A stretch of 22,760 nt of DNA from H111-94 sp034436045. Lineage in GTDB: Bacteria; Chloroflexota; Ktedonobacteria; Ktedonobacterales; Ktedonobacteraceae. Positions 1 to 7,873 of the stretch are shown one piece after another. The notes under the pieces are model-generated. The model was not told the origin of the DNA. It was given only the letters and a program-made list of their open reading frames with translations, and ran no database searches. The stretch lies in contig DAOTVZ010000142.1 of assembly GCA_034436045.1 (NCBI GenBank), positions 1 through 22,760 on the forward strand, given 5' to 3'. The first letter of the stretch is position 1. Each line of letters starts with the position of its first letter. The position numbers and the translations under genes were made by a program.

Positions 1-318
1 CTCAACGAGATAGCGGAGACGGCGGCGTATAAAGCGGCATTGGGTGAAAGTGCCTATCGTATTCCCATCAGTGCCACCAAATCGATGATTGGTCACACGC
101 AAGGTGCTGCAAGCGCCATTGAAGCCGCCGTCACTGCCCTCGCGCTCTATTACCAGGTGCTTCCTCCCACCATCAATCAAGAACAAACGGACACGCGCTG
201 TGACCTGGATTACGTGCCAAATGTAGCGCGAGCAGCGAACATCGAGTTGGCCTTAACCCATTCTAGTGGCTTTGGCGGCGTTAATACCGCCCTGCTGTTA
301 CGGCGCTGGCGCTCATAA
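1..318 (+). CDS. Beta-ketoacyl synthase (FabF/KS-alpha type), C-terminal part
   Basis: The reading frame is open from the first base, so only the last 105 residues are present. They match the C-terminal half of condensing enzymes of the FabF / type II polyketide KS-alpha family. The TKSMIGH segment carries the second active-site His, and CDLDYVPN and SSGFGGVNTALLL follow in the family order. The catalytic Cys and the first His lie upstream of the window. A catalytic KS would carry out decarboxylative Claisen condensation on an acyl carrier protein. The gene directly downstream, 38 bases away, is a second ketosynthase with chain-length-factor features, so I read this as the catalytic KS-alpha of a pair rather than the housekeeping FabF. 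That reading is an inference from the neighbour. Confidence 0.9.
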   Translation, partial: LNEIAETAAYKAALGESAYRIPISATKSMIGHTQGAASAIEAAVTALALYYQVLPPTINQEQTDTRCDLDYVPNVARAANIELALTHSSGFGGVNTALLLRRWRS

Positions 319-356
319 CCTCTAGCAATGTTCACCTGGCAAAGGAGTAGCCCATA

Positions 357-1589
357 ATGATACAGATGGAGCGGCGTGTCGTAGTGACCGGCATCGGTGT
401 TGTCGCCTCTAATGGCATTGGCAAAGGTGCCTTTAAACATGCCATCGAGCAGGGAAAAATGGGGATCAAGACACTTCCCGTGGCAGACGAAGTATCACCT
501 TTCAAGGTTGGGGGATACATTGATGATTTTGTGCCGGAACACTACCTGGAGCGCAAACTCGTTCAACGCACCGATAGAATGACGCACCTGGCCCTCGCGG
601 CAGCACAGGAAGCCGTCTATGATGCCAATCTCAGTATGGCTCAGGAAGACCCCACGCGCGTTGGAGCTGTTATCGCCAACACGCTTGGTGGAGCAACGTT
701 CGCAACAAAACAGGTGAGACAACTCCACCTGCATGGGCCACGAGCTATGAGTGCCTTTACTGCTGTCGCCTGGATTCAGGTCGCCAATGTCGGGCAAGCA
801 GCACTGCGCTACGGCTTTCAGGGCTACTGCAAAGTTCCGGTCAACGATCTGGCCGGCGGCCTCGATGGACTGGGCACAGCTTACCGAGCCATTCGACGGG
901 GCGCGGCAGACATTCTTATCGCCGGGGGATGCGAGGCCCCGTTGGATACCTTCGTGCTCTTCTCGCAGGGCCTGTCAGGCTGGCTTATCGCCACCGATGA
1001 TCCCACTGCCTATCGCCCGTTCGACCGCCATGCCAGAGGTTTTCTGCCAGCAGAGGGAGCCGGGCTATGTATACTGGAAGATTACGAACACGCGCGCAAA
1101 CGCGGCGCAAACATCTATGGTGAAATCATCGGCTATGGACAAAGCAATGACGCTACGGGCTGGCGCAAGCTACCGGAGAATGGTCGGCAATACGCACGCG
1201 CCATCCAACAGGTCATGCATGAAGGGAAGATTTCACTTGACGAGATTGGCTACTTCAGCCTGGATGGACGTGCCCTCCCCATCGCCGACCGCGCCGAGGT
1301 TGATGCCTTGCAGCACACCTTTGGCACACAGGCAGAACACATCCCTGTCAGCGTGCCTCGCACGATGCAAGGACACAGCTACGCAGCTGCCGGAGCCATC
1401 GACACCATTGGCGCGCTCCTCGCCCTGCAAGATGGCTTCATCCCTCCCACGTTACATTGCACATATCCCATCTACAATCTGAACCTGGTGCGCAACGAGG
1501 CTCGTTCACTGCATGGCAACGTGGTCATTCTCGGCGCACGCAGCTATGGTGGCTCTAATGTCGTACTGGCTATACGAAAAATAACGTAG
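357..1589 (+). CDS. Ketosynthase-like chain length factor (KS-beta)
   Basis: The 410-aa protein has the full thiolase-fold ketosynthase layout, but the catalytic residues are changed. Where FabF has TACTSG the sequence reads NDLAGGLDGLG, so Leu165 replaces the active Cys. AGGLDxL after that site is a hallmark of polyketide chain length factors. The first catalytic His motif (AHGTxTPxxD) is replaced by LDGRALPIADRAEVDAL, with Asp303 in place of His, again like chain length factors (ADGxGxPxxDxxE). The second His is kept (TMQGHSYAAAG, His340). Chain length factors pair with KS-alpha and shape the elongation pocket. The start at 357 has an AAAGGAG site nine bases upstream. Known factors usually carry Gln where Leu165 stands here. 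I am sure it is a degenerate KS and fairly sure of the KS-beta role; the product is unknown. Confidence 0.85.
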   Translation: MIQMERRVVVTGIGVVASNGIGKGAFKHAIEQGKMGIKTLPVADEVSPFKVGGYIDDFVPEHYLERKLVQRTDRMTHLALAAAQEAVYDANLSMAQEDPTRVGAVIANTLGGATFATKQVRQLHLHGPRAMSAFTAVAWIQVANVGQAALRYGFQGYCKVPVNDLAGGLDGLGTAYRAIRRGAADILIAGGCEAPLDTFVLFSQGLSGWLIATDDPTAYRPFDRHARGFLPAEGAGLCILEDYEHARKRGANIYGEIIGYGQSNDATGWRKLPENGRQYARAIQQVMHEGKISLDEIGYFSLDGRALPIADRAEVDALQHTFGTQAEHIPVSVPRTMQGHSYAAAGAIDTIGALLALQDGFIPPTLHCTYPIYNLNLVRNEARSLHGNVVILGARSYGGSNVVLAIRKIT

Positions 1590-1600
1590 CAAACCGCTAT

Positions 1601-1630
1601 TTGCAGTCGGGCGTATAACAGGTGTAGAAT
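1601..1630 (+). promoter_or_regulatory. Possible promoter for lepB
   Basis: TTGCAG at 1601-1606 and TAGAAT at 1625-1630 are 18 bases apart, in the gap between the ketosynthase stop and the signal peptidase. This would give a leader of about 55 bases. The match is moderate and the assignment is by eye. Confidence 0.3.
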
Positions 1631-1690
1631 ACGAAAAGAAAATCGGTAAAAGGTCTGCGCAAAATTCGCATGTTCTCAGGAATAACATCA

Positions 1691-2395
1691 ATGAAACAAA
1701 AGTCACGTAAACAATCAAACATTGTACGCGAAATCCTCGAAACTATTGCCCTGGCATTTGTCATCTTTGTGGTCGTTCACTTCGCCATCCAGAGTTATTA
1801 TGTCGATGGCATCAGCATGGAACCCAGCTTGCATAATACTGAACATATCATGGTCAACAAACTGGCTTATCTTTTCCACGCTCCGCAGCGCGGCGACGTG
1901 ATTATCTTCGTTGCCCCCCCAGACCCCAGCCAGGATTATGTTAAGCGCATCATCGCCATTCCAGGTGATGTCATCACGATTAAGGGCACTACAGTGATCG
2001 TCGATGGCGTAACGCTCGACGAAACCTATGTCGCGCCGCAAGACCAGGGCAATCCATATTCCTACAAAAAGATCAACAATGTCGTTGTGCCTCCCAACGA
2101 CTATTTTGTGCTGGGCGATAACCGCGCGGTTAGCGATGATTCACGCGCCTGGGGCTTTGTGCCGCGCGCCAATATCATCGGCGAAGCAGCTTTCGTCTAC
2201 TGGCCCCTCAATGCCAACAATCTCGGCTTCTTGCCCAGCGCATCTAGCGTCTTCGCCCACGTCCATCAAGAGCCATCCGGTGGCCTCGGCTCACATACGC
2301 CCTATCGTCCGATACCGCTCGATAGCAACGCGCTCTTGCTCTTCCTGGCCTTCGACGCAAATATTGTGCTGGCTCTATTCTTCACCAGAAAGTAA
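1691..2395 (+). CDS. lepB: Signal peptidase I
   Basis: This type I signal peptidase of 234 aa cuts signal peptides from exported proteins at the outer face of the membrane. One N-terminal membrane helix (about residues 14-33) is followed by the catalytic Ser motif GISMEPSLH (Ser42), the Lys motif YVKRIIAIPGD (Lys85), and the box LGDNRAVSDDSRAWG (141-155), so the Ser/Lys dyad is intact. The start at 1691 is chosen because AGGA at 1678-1681 is nine bases upstream; an in-frame ATG at 1670 has no ribosome binding site and adds only seven residues. After the catalytic domain there is a tail of roughly 50 residues ending in a second hydrophobic stretch (NALLLFLAFDANIVLALFF), longer than in simple Gram-positive enzymes. 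It ends nine bases from the oppositely oriented pcaB stop. Confidence 0.93.
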   Translation: MKQKSRKQSNIVREILETIALAFVIFVVVHFAIQSYYVDGISMEPSLHNTEHIMVNKLAYLFHAPQRGDVIIFVAPPDPSQDYVKRIIAIPGDVITIKGTTVIVDGVTLDETYVAPQDQGNPYSYKKINNVVVPPNDYFVLGDNRAVSDDSRAWGFVPRANIIGEAAFVYWPLNANNLGFLPSASSVFAHVHQEPSGGLGSHTPYRPIPLDSNALLLFLAFDANIVLALFFTRK

Positions 2396-2404
2396 TCACT
2401 GCTC

Positions 2405-3793
2405 TCACCGGTTTTCGCCATGCTTTTCCTCATCCTTCGTGCGCATTGCATCATAAGCGTGCAAAGCACGATCTATAAACGCATCGGCACTGCCGACATA
2501 TGTGACGGGATCAAGGGCATGTTTGATCTCCTCCGCCGAGAGAACCGCGCGCACTCGTTCATCGGTCAGCGCGACCTGGTACAGTTTCTCGTCACCTTTG
2601 AGAACACGCTGACACAAAGCCTGCACGATACGATAAGCCTCCGGCCTGCCCAGGTGGGGGGCCAGCGCCATCGTCAACGACTCCGCCATCACCAGGCCGC
2701 CAGTCAGGTCAAGATTGGCCCTCATGCGAGCAGCATCAATTTGTAAGCCGCTCACGGCACAGCGTACTCCCTCGACAGCGCCGGAAGTATAGCGAAACAG
2801 GGTAGGGATAGCCGCCCACTCCGCCTGCCAGGCACCGACCGCGCGCTCGTGTTCCTGTGTCATCGCAGAGAATATGACTGGCACGACGCCCACAGCTAAA
2901 CGCGCTGCCGCAAGGGCACTGGTGGCATCCACCGGATTGCGCTTCTGTGGCATGGCCGACGAACCACCCTTGCCAGGAACCGCGCCCTCGGTCGCTTCAC
3001 CCACCTCGGTTTGCGCGAGCAAGACCACATCCTCGGCAATTTTGGACATTCCCCCGGCGACCATACCGAGCGTGGCGGCAATCTGCGCCACACGGTCACG
3101 CTCCGCATGCCAGGGTAAGTCAGGTGCGGGAAGTTGCAACTCATCGGCCAGCAGCATGACGACCTGCAAACCCTTCTCTCCCAGCGAGGCCAGCGTTCCG
3201 ACGGCACCGCCCAGTTGTACGGCCAGTGAGCGCTCACGACGTTCACGCAACTCACCCAGCAGGCGAATTGCCAGCGCCAGCCAGCGGGCCGCCTTGAGGC
3301 CAAAGGGCAACGGCAACGCCTGTTGCAGCAGGGTACGTCCCACCATTAGCGTATGCCGATGCTGCTCGGCCAGGCGAGCGCAGGCCGCACAAACATCAAG
3401 CAGCATAGCTATGAGAATATCGAGGCCATCGCGCATCTGGAGCATCAGCGCTGTATCAATCGCATCCTGACTCGTTGCCCCCCAGTGGACATAGCGCTGC
3501 GCGTCTCCCTCAACGCGCGCCGTCAACATACGTACAAGAGGGATAGCGGGCGTACCGGCCAGCATAGCTTCACGATACAGGGACGTGACATCAAATAGCT
3601 CTTCCTTACAGCAGACCGCGATAGCCTCGGCGGCCTGCTGAGGAATGATGCCGATACGAGCCTCTGCGCGTGCCAGTGCCGCCTCGAAGCGCAGCATGTT
3701 TCGTACATGCGCGTTGAGAGAAAAGGCTGCGGTCATTGCAGGTGTGCTAAACAGTGTTTCTGCCGCTTCTGCCATACGTTGCGACTCAATCAC
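2405..3793 (-). CDS. pcaB: 3-carboxy-cis,cis-muconate cycloisomerase
   Basis: The protein belongs to the fumarase/aspartase superfamily: HWGATSQD at 103-110 and the signature GGSSAMPQKRNP at 277-288 are both present. The 462-aa length fits the family. Adenylosuccinate lyase shares these motifs, but the two genes just upstream encode the protocatechuate 3,4-dioxygenase subunits. That context supports PcaB, which cyclises 3-carboxy-cis,cis-muconate to 4-carboxymuconolactone. The open frame begins with GTG at 3793, overlapping the pcaG stop by four bases (GTGA), which suggests translational coupling. An ATG six codons later, at 3775, is a possible alternative; neither has a strong ribosome binding site. 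It is the last gene of the operon, and pcaC and pcaD do not follow it. The gene ends against lepB with no visible bidirectional terminator. Confidence 0.9.
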   Translation of the reverse strand: MIESQRMAEAAETLFSTPAMTAAFSLNAHVRNMLRFEAALARAEARIGIIPQQAAEAIAVCCKEELFDVTSLYREAMLAGTPAIPLVRMLTARVEGDAQRYVHWGATSQDAIDTALMLQMRDGLDILIAMLLDVCAACARLAEQHRHTLMVGRTLLQQALPLPFGLKAARWLALAIRLLGELRERRERSLAVQLGGAVGTLASLGEKGLQVVMLLADELQLPAPDLPWHAERDRVAQIAATLGMVAGGMSKIAEDVVLLAQTEVGEATEGAVPGKGGSSAMPQKRNPVDATSALAAARLAVGVVPVIFSAMTQEHERAVGAWQAEWAAIPTLFRYTSGAVEGVRCAVSGLQIDAARMRANLDLTGGLVMAESLTMALAPHLGRPEAYRIVQALCQRVLKGDEKLYQVALTDERVRAVLSAEEIKHALDPVTYVGSADAFIDRALHAYDAMRTKDEEKHGENR

Positions 3794-4374
3794 ACGTTAA
3801 AAAACGCCGTCTCGCCTGCTCCTTGCAGAATTATATCGAAGCGGTAGACCACCGTACCATTATGCTGTTCGCGTGGAGCGATGAGCGTGGCACGTCTTTC
3901 GGCGGGCACATACTGCTGCAATATCGGGTCGTCCGCATTAGAGGATTCATCTGCAAAGTAGAGCCGCGTCACAAGATGGTTGAGCAGGCCGCGCGAGAAG
4001 ACTGTGACACAGATATGGGGAGCCTGCAAGCGTTCCTTGTCAAAGGCGACCCGTCCCGGCTTGATCGTTTCAAACCAGTAGCGTCCATTGTCGTCGGTAC
4101 CGGAGCGCCCGAAACCGATGAACGTTAGATCGAGCGGAGCAGGCCCCTGGTCGGCAGGATGGTTGTAGCGTCCGTGCGCATTGGCCTGCCAGATCTCCAC
4201 CATCGCATCCGGTACAGGTACGCCATCGCCATCAAGAACGCGCCCTTCAATGCGAATACGCTCGCCGACAGTTTCAGACTGCGTCAAGACGTGGCGGCGT
4301 GCATCCTCACGCAGCAATGCAGGTGCGAAAAACGGGCCGACCGTCTGTGAACCCGTGAGTAGCCACTTTGTCAT
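3790..4374 (-). CDS. pcaG: Protocatechuate 3,4-dioxygenase, alpha subunit
   Basis: The 194-aa protein is the structural partner of PcaH in the intradiol ring-cleaving dioxygenase. It has the family core: GSQTVGPFFAPAL near the start, then GRVLDGDGVPVPDAMVEIWQANAHGRYNHP in two conserved segments. It lacks the second iron Tyr and has PHICV where the beta subunit has PAHIHF, as expected for the non-catalytic alpha chain. The start at 4374 has a GGAGGT site six bases upstream, and the ATG shares one base with the pcaH stop (TGATG). The frame is open for another 25 codons upstream, but that would run inside pcaH without a better site. It overlaps pcaB by four bases, so the two are probably co-translated. 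Confidence 0.94.
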   Translation of the reverse strand: MTKWLLTGSQTVGPFFAPALLREDARRHVLTQSETVGERIRIEGRVLDGDGVPVPDAMVEIWQANAHGRYNHPADQGPAPLDLTFIGFGRSGTDDNGRYWFETIKPGRVAFDKERLQAPHICVTVFSRGLLNHLVTRLYFADESSNADDPILQQYVPAERRATLIAPREQHNGTVVYRFDIILQGAGETAFFNV

Positions 4375-5099
4375 CAGCGCACCTCCGCCTCGAACGGCGT
4401 GGCATAAGGCCCGCGCACGACGATATCCCAGCGATAACCCAGTGCCCACTCCGGCTCGGTTACATTATGGTCATAGGTGGCAATCAAACGCTTGCGCGCC
4501 TCTTCGGTAGGGATGGACTGCATGATGGGGTCAAGTGAGTGGAGTGGATCATCAGGAAAGTACATCTGCGTCACGAGACGCGAGAGCATAGATGGGCCAA
4601 AGACCGAGAAATGAATGTGGGCCGGACGCCAGGCATTGGGATGGTTCTTCCAGGGATAAGCGCCGGGGCGAATGGTCAGAAAGCGATAGACTCCTTCCTC
4701 GTTGGTCAAACAGCGTCCCATGCCGAGGAAATTAGGGTCAAGCGGCCCCGGCCATTGATCGCGCTTGTGCAAATAACGGCCAGCGGCATTGGCCTGCCAG
4801 ATTTCCAGCAGCGTGTTGGGCACAGGATTGCCGCGATCATCAAGAACGCGCCCGGTCACAATAATACGCTGACCAATGGCCTCACCGCCCGTACCGGCAT
4901 TGCGCGTGAGATCGGCATCTTCGGGGGTGACGGCACTGATACGTGGGCCGGGGCCGGTCAATTCAGAGATAGTGAGCGGGACATCAATTAGAGGCAGCGT
5001 TGGTGCGCGACGGCGTGTGGACTGGTACGCCTCGTACAAATAGGGTGGAAAGACCTCTCTGTCTCCGCGTATAATAGCTCCAATAGTAGTGTGTTCCAT
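4374..5099 (-). CDS. pcaH: Protocatechuate 3,4-dioxygenase, beta subunit
   Basis: This is the catalytic, iron-bearing subunit of protocatechuate 3,4-dioxygenase, which opens protocatechuate to 3-carboxy-cis,cis-muconate using oxygen. In the 241-aa reading all four Fe(III) ligands are visible: Tyr109 (GRYLHKRDQW), Tyr148 (PGAYPWKN), His161 and His163 (PAHIHFSVFG). Their spacing equals that of the Pseudomonas enzyme (Tyr108, Tyr147, His160, His162). The start at 5099 is preferred because AGGAG lies five to six bases upstream. An ATG at 5141 would overlap the transporter gene by 14 bases and has no such site. The MFS gene ends 28 bases upstream and pcaG overlaps downstream, so it sits in the middle of a minus-strand operon. 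Confidence 0.96.
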   Translation of the reverse strand: MEHTTIGAIIRGDREVFPPYLYEAYQSTRRRAPTLPLIDVPLTISELTGPGPRISAVTPEDADLTRNAGTGGEAIGQRIIVTGRVLDDRGNPVPNTLLEIWQANAAGRYLHKRDQWPGPLDPNFLGMGRCLTNEEGVYRFLTIRPGAYPWKNHPNAWRPAHIHFSVFGPSMLSRLVTQMYFPDDPLHSLDPIMQSIPTEEARKRLIATYDHNVTEPEWALGYRWDIVVRGPYATPFEAEVR

Positions 5100-5127
5100 T
5101 TCCTCTCCTGGCTTTTTCAACGGCGAA

Positions 5128-6489
5128 TCAGCTTTTTCCATGGGACAGCACGCCTTCTCCTATTGTATCACATCCACCTGCCGACTTTGGCCCCATCTGT
5201 GGAGCGGAAACCCATTCACGCTTACGCTCCTGTCGAAAGAGCCACAGCAGCGAGATCAATGCCACGCTTGCCAGAATCACTGTTAAATAGACCAGGCCAT
5301 CGAAGCCGTACAGACCGGCGAAGACGCCGCCCAGGCCGTTACCGAGAATCTGGCCCAGGCCAAGAAAGATGGAATACAAACCCATCACCAGACCTCGGTC
5401 GCGGGCACTCTCTTCCGAGATATCGGCCAGGTAGGCCAGGGCCGAGGGCGCGAAACTAGTCTCCGCAAAGATACCCAGCGCCAGCAGCATGATCCACAAC
5501 GCGAACAATGCCCCGTGCCCCACGTGATTATTGATACCGAAAAGTGCAATACAGGAGAGATAGACTCCCATGATAGAGGCCAGCATCAAACGCAAGCGCG
5601 CAACCTGGAGCGGGAAGTATGCCCAGAAGAGCAGGCAGAGGCCAAAGAAGAGAACGAGAATACCCAGGATCAGGCTGATGGCATGACCACCGTTGGGGCC
5701 ACTCGTAATGCCCATCAAAAATTGATGCGTGTGCGGCATCGGCTTGGAGAGGATAAAGGTCAGTTGTGAACTGAACCAGATACCCACCAGGGCGTTGATA
5801 CAGACCCAGGCCGGCACGAAGATGAAGAGGCGTGGCATACGCACTACGCCCCAGTAACGGCGCACTACCTGGCGCAATTGCCCATGATTGGTAACACGTG
5901 GTATAGCAGGCGCGAGACCCAGGAACAGCGCCACCAGCAAATAGGATGCTGCCAGCACCGCAAACGAACCGCGCTCCAGGTGTTCCCACAGCAGACCGCC
6001 GCACACGATGCCAGCCGCGAGACCCCCACTGGTGGCCAATTCATATAGACTCATCAATCGCATGCGCTGCGACTGATTCGTTGTCGTAAAGTCGGCCAGA
6101 TAGCACAACACTACCGGCGTAATCATGGCACCGGACAGACCAGCCAGCACCTGCAAGGCCAGCAAATAGGGCAGAGGATTGACACGCGGGACAAAGAACA
6201 GCAAGCCAACCTGTATCAGACCAACCAGTGGCCCAACGGTCATAAAAAAACGCCTGCCCCAGCGATCACTCAGGCCGCCCATCAGTGGGGCCAGCGACAA
6301 CTCGGTCACATAAAAGGCTACCGGCAGCAGGCCCACTTGCAAACTGGTAATATGATGTCCCTGACGTAAAGTAAGATGCGCGAGAAATAGACCAAGTACG
6401 ACAACTGTCGCGCCCGAACTTGCGCGTTGAACAACTGTACCCGCCAGCAATGGCGCGGCAGACCGCCGAAGCATGATTCGCAGACTCAC
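5128..6489 (-). CDS. MFS transporter in the protocatechuate operon
   Basis: The 453-aa protein is hydrophobic throughout, with about 12 predicted membrane segments. It has the MFS loop 2-3 motif (GGLSDRWGRRFF, from residue 71). The start is GTG at 6489, supported by AAGGA five bases upstream. Its stop is 28 bases before pcaH, in the same direction, so uptake of protocatechuate or a related aromatic acid is a reasonable guess. The sequence gives no direct evidence of substrate, and an exporter role cannot be excluded. It does not show features that I recognise as specific to the PcaK aromatic acid:H+ symporter subfamily. Confidence 0.85.
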   Translation of the reverse strand: MSLRIMLRRSAAPLLAGTVVQRASSGATVVVLGLFLAHLTLRQGHHITSLQVGLLPVAFYVTELSLAPLMGGLSDRWGRRFFMTVGPLVGLIQVGLLFFVPRVNPLPYLLALQVLAGLSGAMITPVVLCYLADFTTTNQSQRMRLMSLYELATSGGLAAGIVCGGLLWEHLERGSFAVLAASYLLVALFLGLAPAIPRVTNHGQLRQVVRRYWGVVRMPRLFIFVPAWVCINALVGIWFSSQLTFILSKPMPHTHQFLMGITSGPNGGHAISLILGILVLFFGLCLLFWAYFPLQVARLRLMLASIMGVYLSCIALFGINNHVGHGALFALWIMLLALGIFAETSFAPSALAYLADISEESARDRGLVMGLYSIFLGLGQILGNGLGGVFAGLYGFDGLVYLTVILASVALISLLWLFRQERKREWVSAPQMGPKSAGGCDTIGEGVLSHGKS

Positions 6490-6518
6490 TTTCTTCCTTC
6501 TTGAAACCCAGGTAGCGG

Positions 6519-6686
6519 CTACTGGGCTGTTAGCGATTTACGCAACTGATACCAGGTCACAGAGGCAATGACTGCGCCCGCCAGAATCAAGATCACAGCA
6601 ATAAGAATCAGTACCAACAATAAGACACGCATTCCACTAGAAGATGCGCTGGCTGCAACAATGGCAAGCATCGACATGGTAGACAT
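6519..6686 (-). CDS. Small single-pass membrane protein, unknown function
   Basis: This short frame encodes 55 aa: a short Ser/Ala-rich N-terminus, a strongly hydrophobic stretch of about 25 residues (VLLLVLILIAVILILAGAVI and flanks), then a short basic tail (WYQLRKSLTAQ). The start at 6686 is set by a GGGGAG site just upstream; the frame is open seven codons further. It ends 29 bases before the MFS start in the same direction, so it is probably the first gene of the transporter-pca operon. I recognise no family. It may be a transporter accessory peptide, or a small membrane protein unrelated to aromatic catabolism. Confidence 0.6.
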   Translation of the reverse strand: MSTMSMLAIVAASASSSGMRVLLLVLILIAVILILAGAVIASVTWYQLRKSLTAQ

Positions 6687-6761
6687 TTCTCCCCTCACAT
6701 GTAGCATGGATGTGACAACATTCCCCTATCTACCATATCAGACCGCCAGCTACCGCGAAGG

Positions 6762-6772
6762 GTAACGGTTAC
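6762..6772. promoter_or_regulatory. Short palindrome, possible operator of the pca operon
   Basis: GTAAC-G-GTTAC is a perfect 5+1+5 palindrome, 76 bases upstream of the first gene of the minus-strand transporter-pca operon. The position suits an operator, but such a short palindrome can arise by chance and no regulator gene is nearby. Confidence 0.2.
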
Positions 6773-6978
6773 TGCCTTATTATCCTCTCCTCAGTATAAA
6801 AGGACGAATAATGATGCCTTCAGGCCACATAGCCGACAGCGCTCCAGCCTTTCAATCTACATGCGCTAAAATCAGTACACAAATATTGCTTAACTCCGTT
6901 ATCGCTCTGGCATCAACCATCGCAGGTTGATATAAGGCAAAGCTCTCTATCGTTATTGTCGCTTCCCCCTTTTCTTCC

Positions 6979-7036
6979 GTAGGGGCATAATTGATCGCGT
7001 CCATCGCGCTATAGACACGATCAATTATGCCCCTAC
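6979..7036. repeat. 58-bp perfect inverted repeat with GTAGGGGC ends
   Basis: Two perfect 19-base arms (GTAGGGGCATAATTGATCG at 6979-6997 and its reverse complement at 7018-7036) flank a 20-base loop. No T-run follows either arm, so it is not an obvious intrinsic terminator. It is more like a REP or miniature-element palindrome. Similar GTAGGG motifs edge other intergenic palindromes in this window (17245, 19499), which suggests a dispersed family. Confidence 0.75.
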
Positions 7037-7090
7037 CGCATCACTGTTTTTACGATAAAATGCCCATAATCACCTGACAAATGCAATGAG

Positions 7091-7759
7091 TCATGTCCGT
7101 ACCGACGCCAGTTCTACGAGTTGGAGAGTGTTTTCCGGCACTTCCTCCCGTAGAAGCTTGCTGTAGACAACGTATTGTTGCGCAACATATAGACCATCCT
7201 GCACATTGACGTTGTGGTGTGCGTCAAGTACCATATTCAGACGCAGTTTGCCAGTGCGCGAGAGGTGTCTGGCAGTCTGTGCTGATACATCCGGCGGGTC
7301 GATCAGCAAACGCCAGAAACTGCGCGTGAGCGTATAGCCTTCGCGTTCCAGCAGACGACACGCACTCTGACTGCGAGCGCTGAGTGTGATATTGAGCGTA
7401 ACCCGTAGTTCTGCCGCCTGTGTAAGCAGCATCTCGCGCGCTCGCTCTTCCGCCAGTCGTATGAGCAGTGTACCGATACCTCGTCCGCGATACTCTGGAT
7501 GAACATAGAGCGTGAGCGTATACTGTCCCGCTCGTCCATCACGTACATCTGCATAACCCACTAGCCGCCCCTGTCGCGTTGCAATGACCCAGGCATCCGT
7601 CGGCAGGTGCATGCCCTGCCATGTCTGTTGTATCGCTTCCTCTGTAATCTCGGCCCTTTCTGCCTCGTCCGGTTCACAAAAACGCAATAAGTCCGCAATC
7701 TCTGCGGCATCACCGAATGAGGGATGGCGCGCCAATAAGTTATGCAAACGTACAATCAT
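7091..7759 (-). CDS. GNAT family N-acetyltransferase
   Basis: The 222-aa protein has one GNAT acetyl-CoA binding domain: LYVHPEYRGRGIGTLLIRLAEERA, with the R-G-x-G-x-G type loop at 91-96, followed by RLLEREGYTLTRSFW near 136-149, typical of the end of the fold. About 70 residues after the domain are not explained by a simple GNAT and contain no motif that I know. The start at 7759 has GGGAG about nine bases upstream. The substrate cannot be deduced. It lies 114 bases after the larger GNAT gene and resembles that protein's N-terminal half (shared TDAW, HP, EERA and SxW segments), so the two probably arose by duplication. Confidence 0.88.
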   Translation of the reverse strand: MIVRLHNLLARHPSFGDAAEIADLLRFCEPDEAERAEITEEAIQQTWQGMHLPTDAWVIATRQGRLVGYADVRDGRAGQYTLTLYVHPEYRGRGIGTLLIRLAEERAREMLLTQAAELRVTLNITLSARSQSACRLLEREGYTLTRSFWRLLIDPPDVSAQTARHLSRTGKLRLNMVLDAHHNVNVQDGLYVAQQYVVYSKLLREEVPENTLQLVELASVRT

Positions 7760-7873
7760 AAAGGGTTTCTCCCTTCTCTCTGAAAACACTGAGCCTGTCT
7801 ACTATCGTCGTTTGTTGCCCGTCATTCAGGCCCATGATGTTCTCCCATCTATAGCGTGTGTAGAGAAAGCGAG

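Larger units (their letters stand above)
6687..7090. other. Intergenic stretch upstream of the pca operon
   Basis: These 404 bases hold no credible gene. They contain a small palindrome (6762-6772) and a 58-base inverted repeat (6979-7036). The pca operon promoter should be here on the minus strand, but I could not pick a convincing -35/-10 pair. Confidence 0.6.

Noticed and set aside
751..1482. 243-codon plus-strand frame overlapping the KS-beta gene
   Set aside because: It is a shifted-frame shadow of a gene with clear family motifs; its own translation shows no domain and unnatural composition.
2874..3470. 198-codon plus-strand frame inside pcaB
   Set aside because: It is antisense to a well-supported gene; the translation is Ser/Arg/Ala-rich with no domain, typical of antisense shadows in GC-rich codons.
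4375..4449. Upstream start for pcaG (adds 25 residues)
   Set aside because: The extension lies inside pcaH, and the start at 4374 has a strong GGAGGT site and the normal family N-terminus.
6979..7036. The 58-base palindrome as an intrinsic terminator
   Set aside because: No T-run follows on either strand, and the gene that ends nearby (GNAT, 7091) has its stop 54 bases away.
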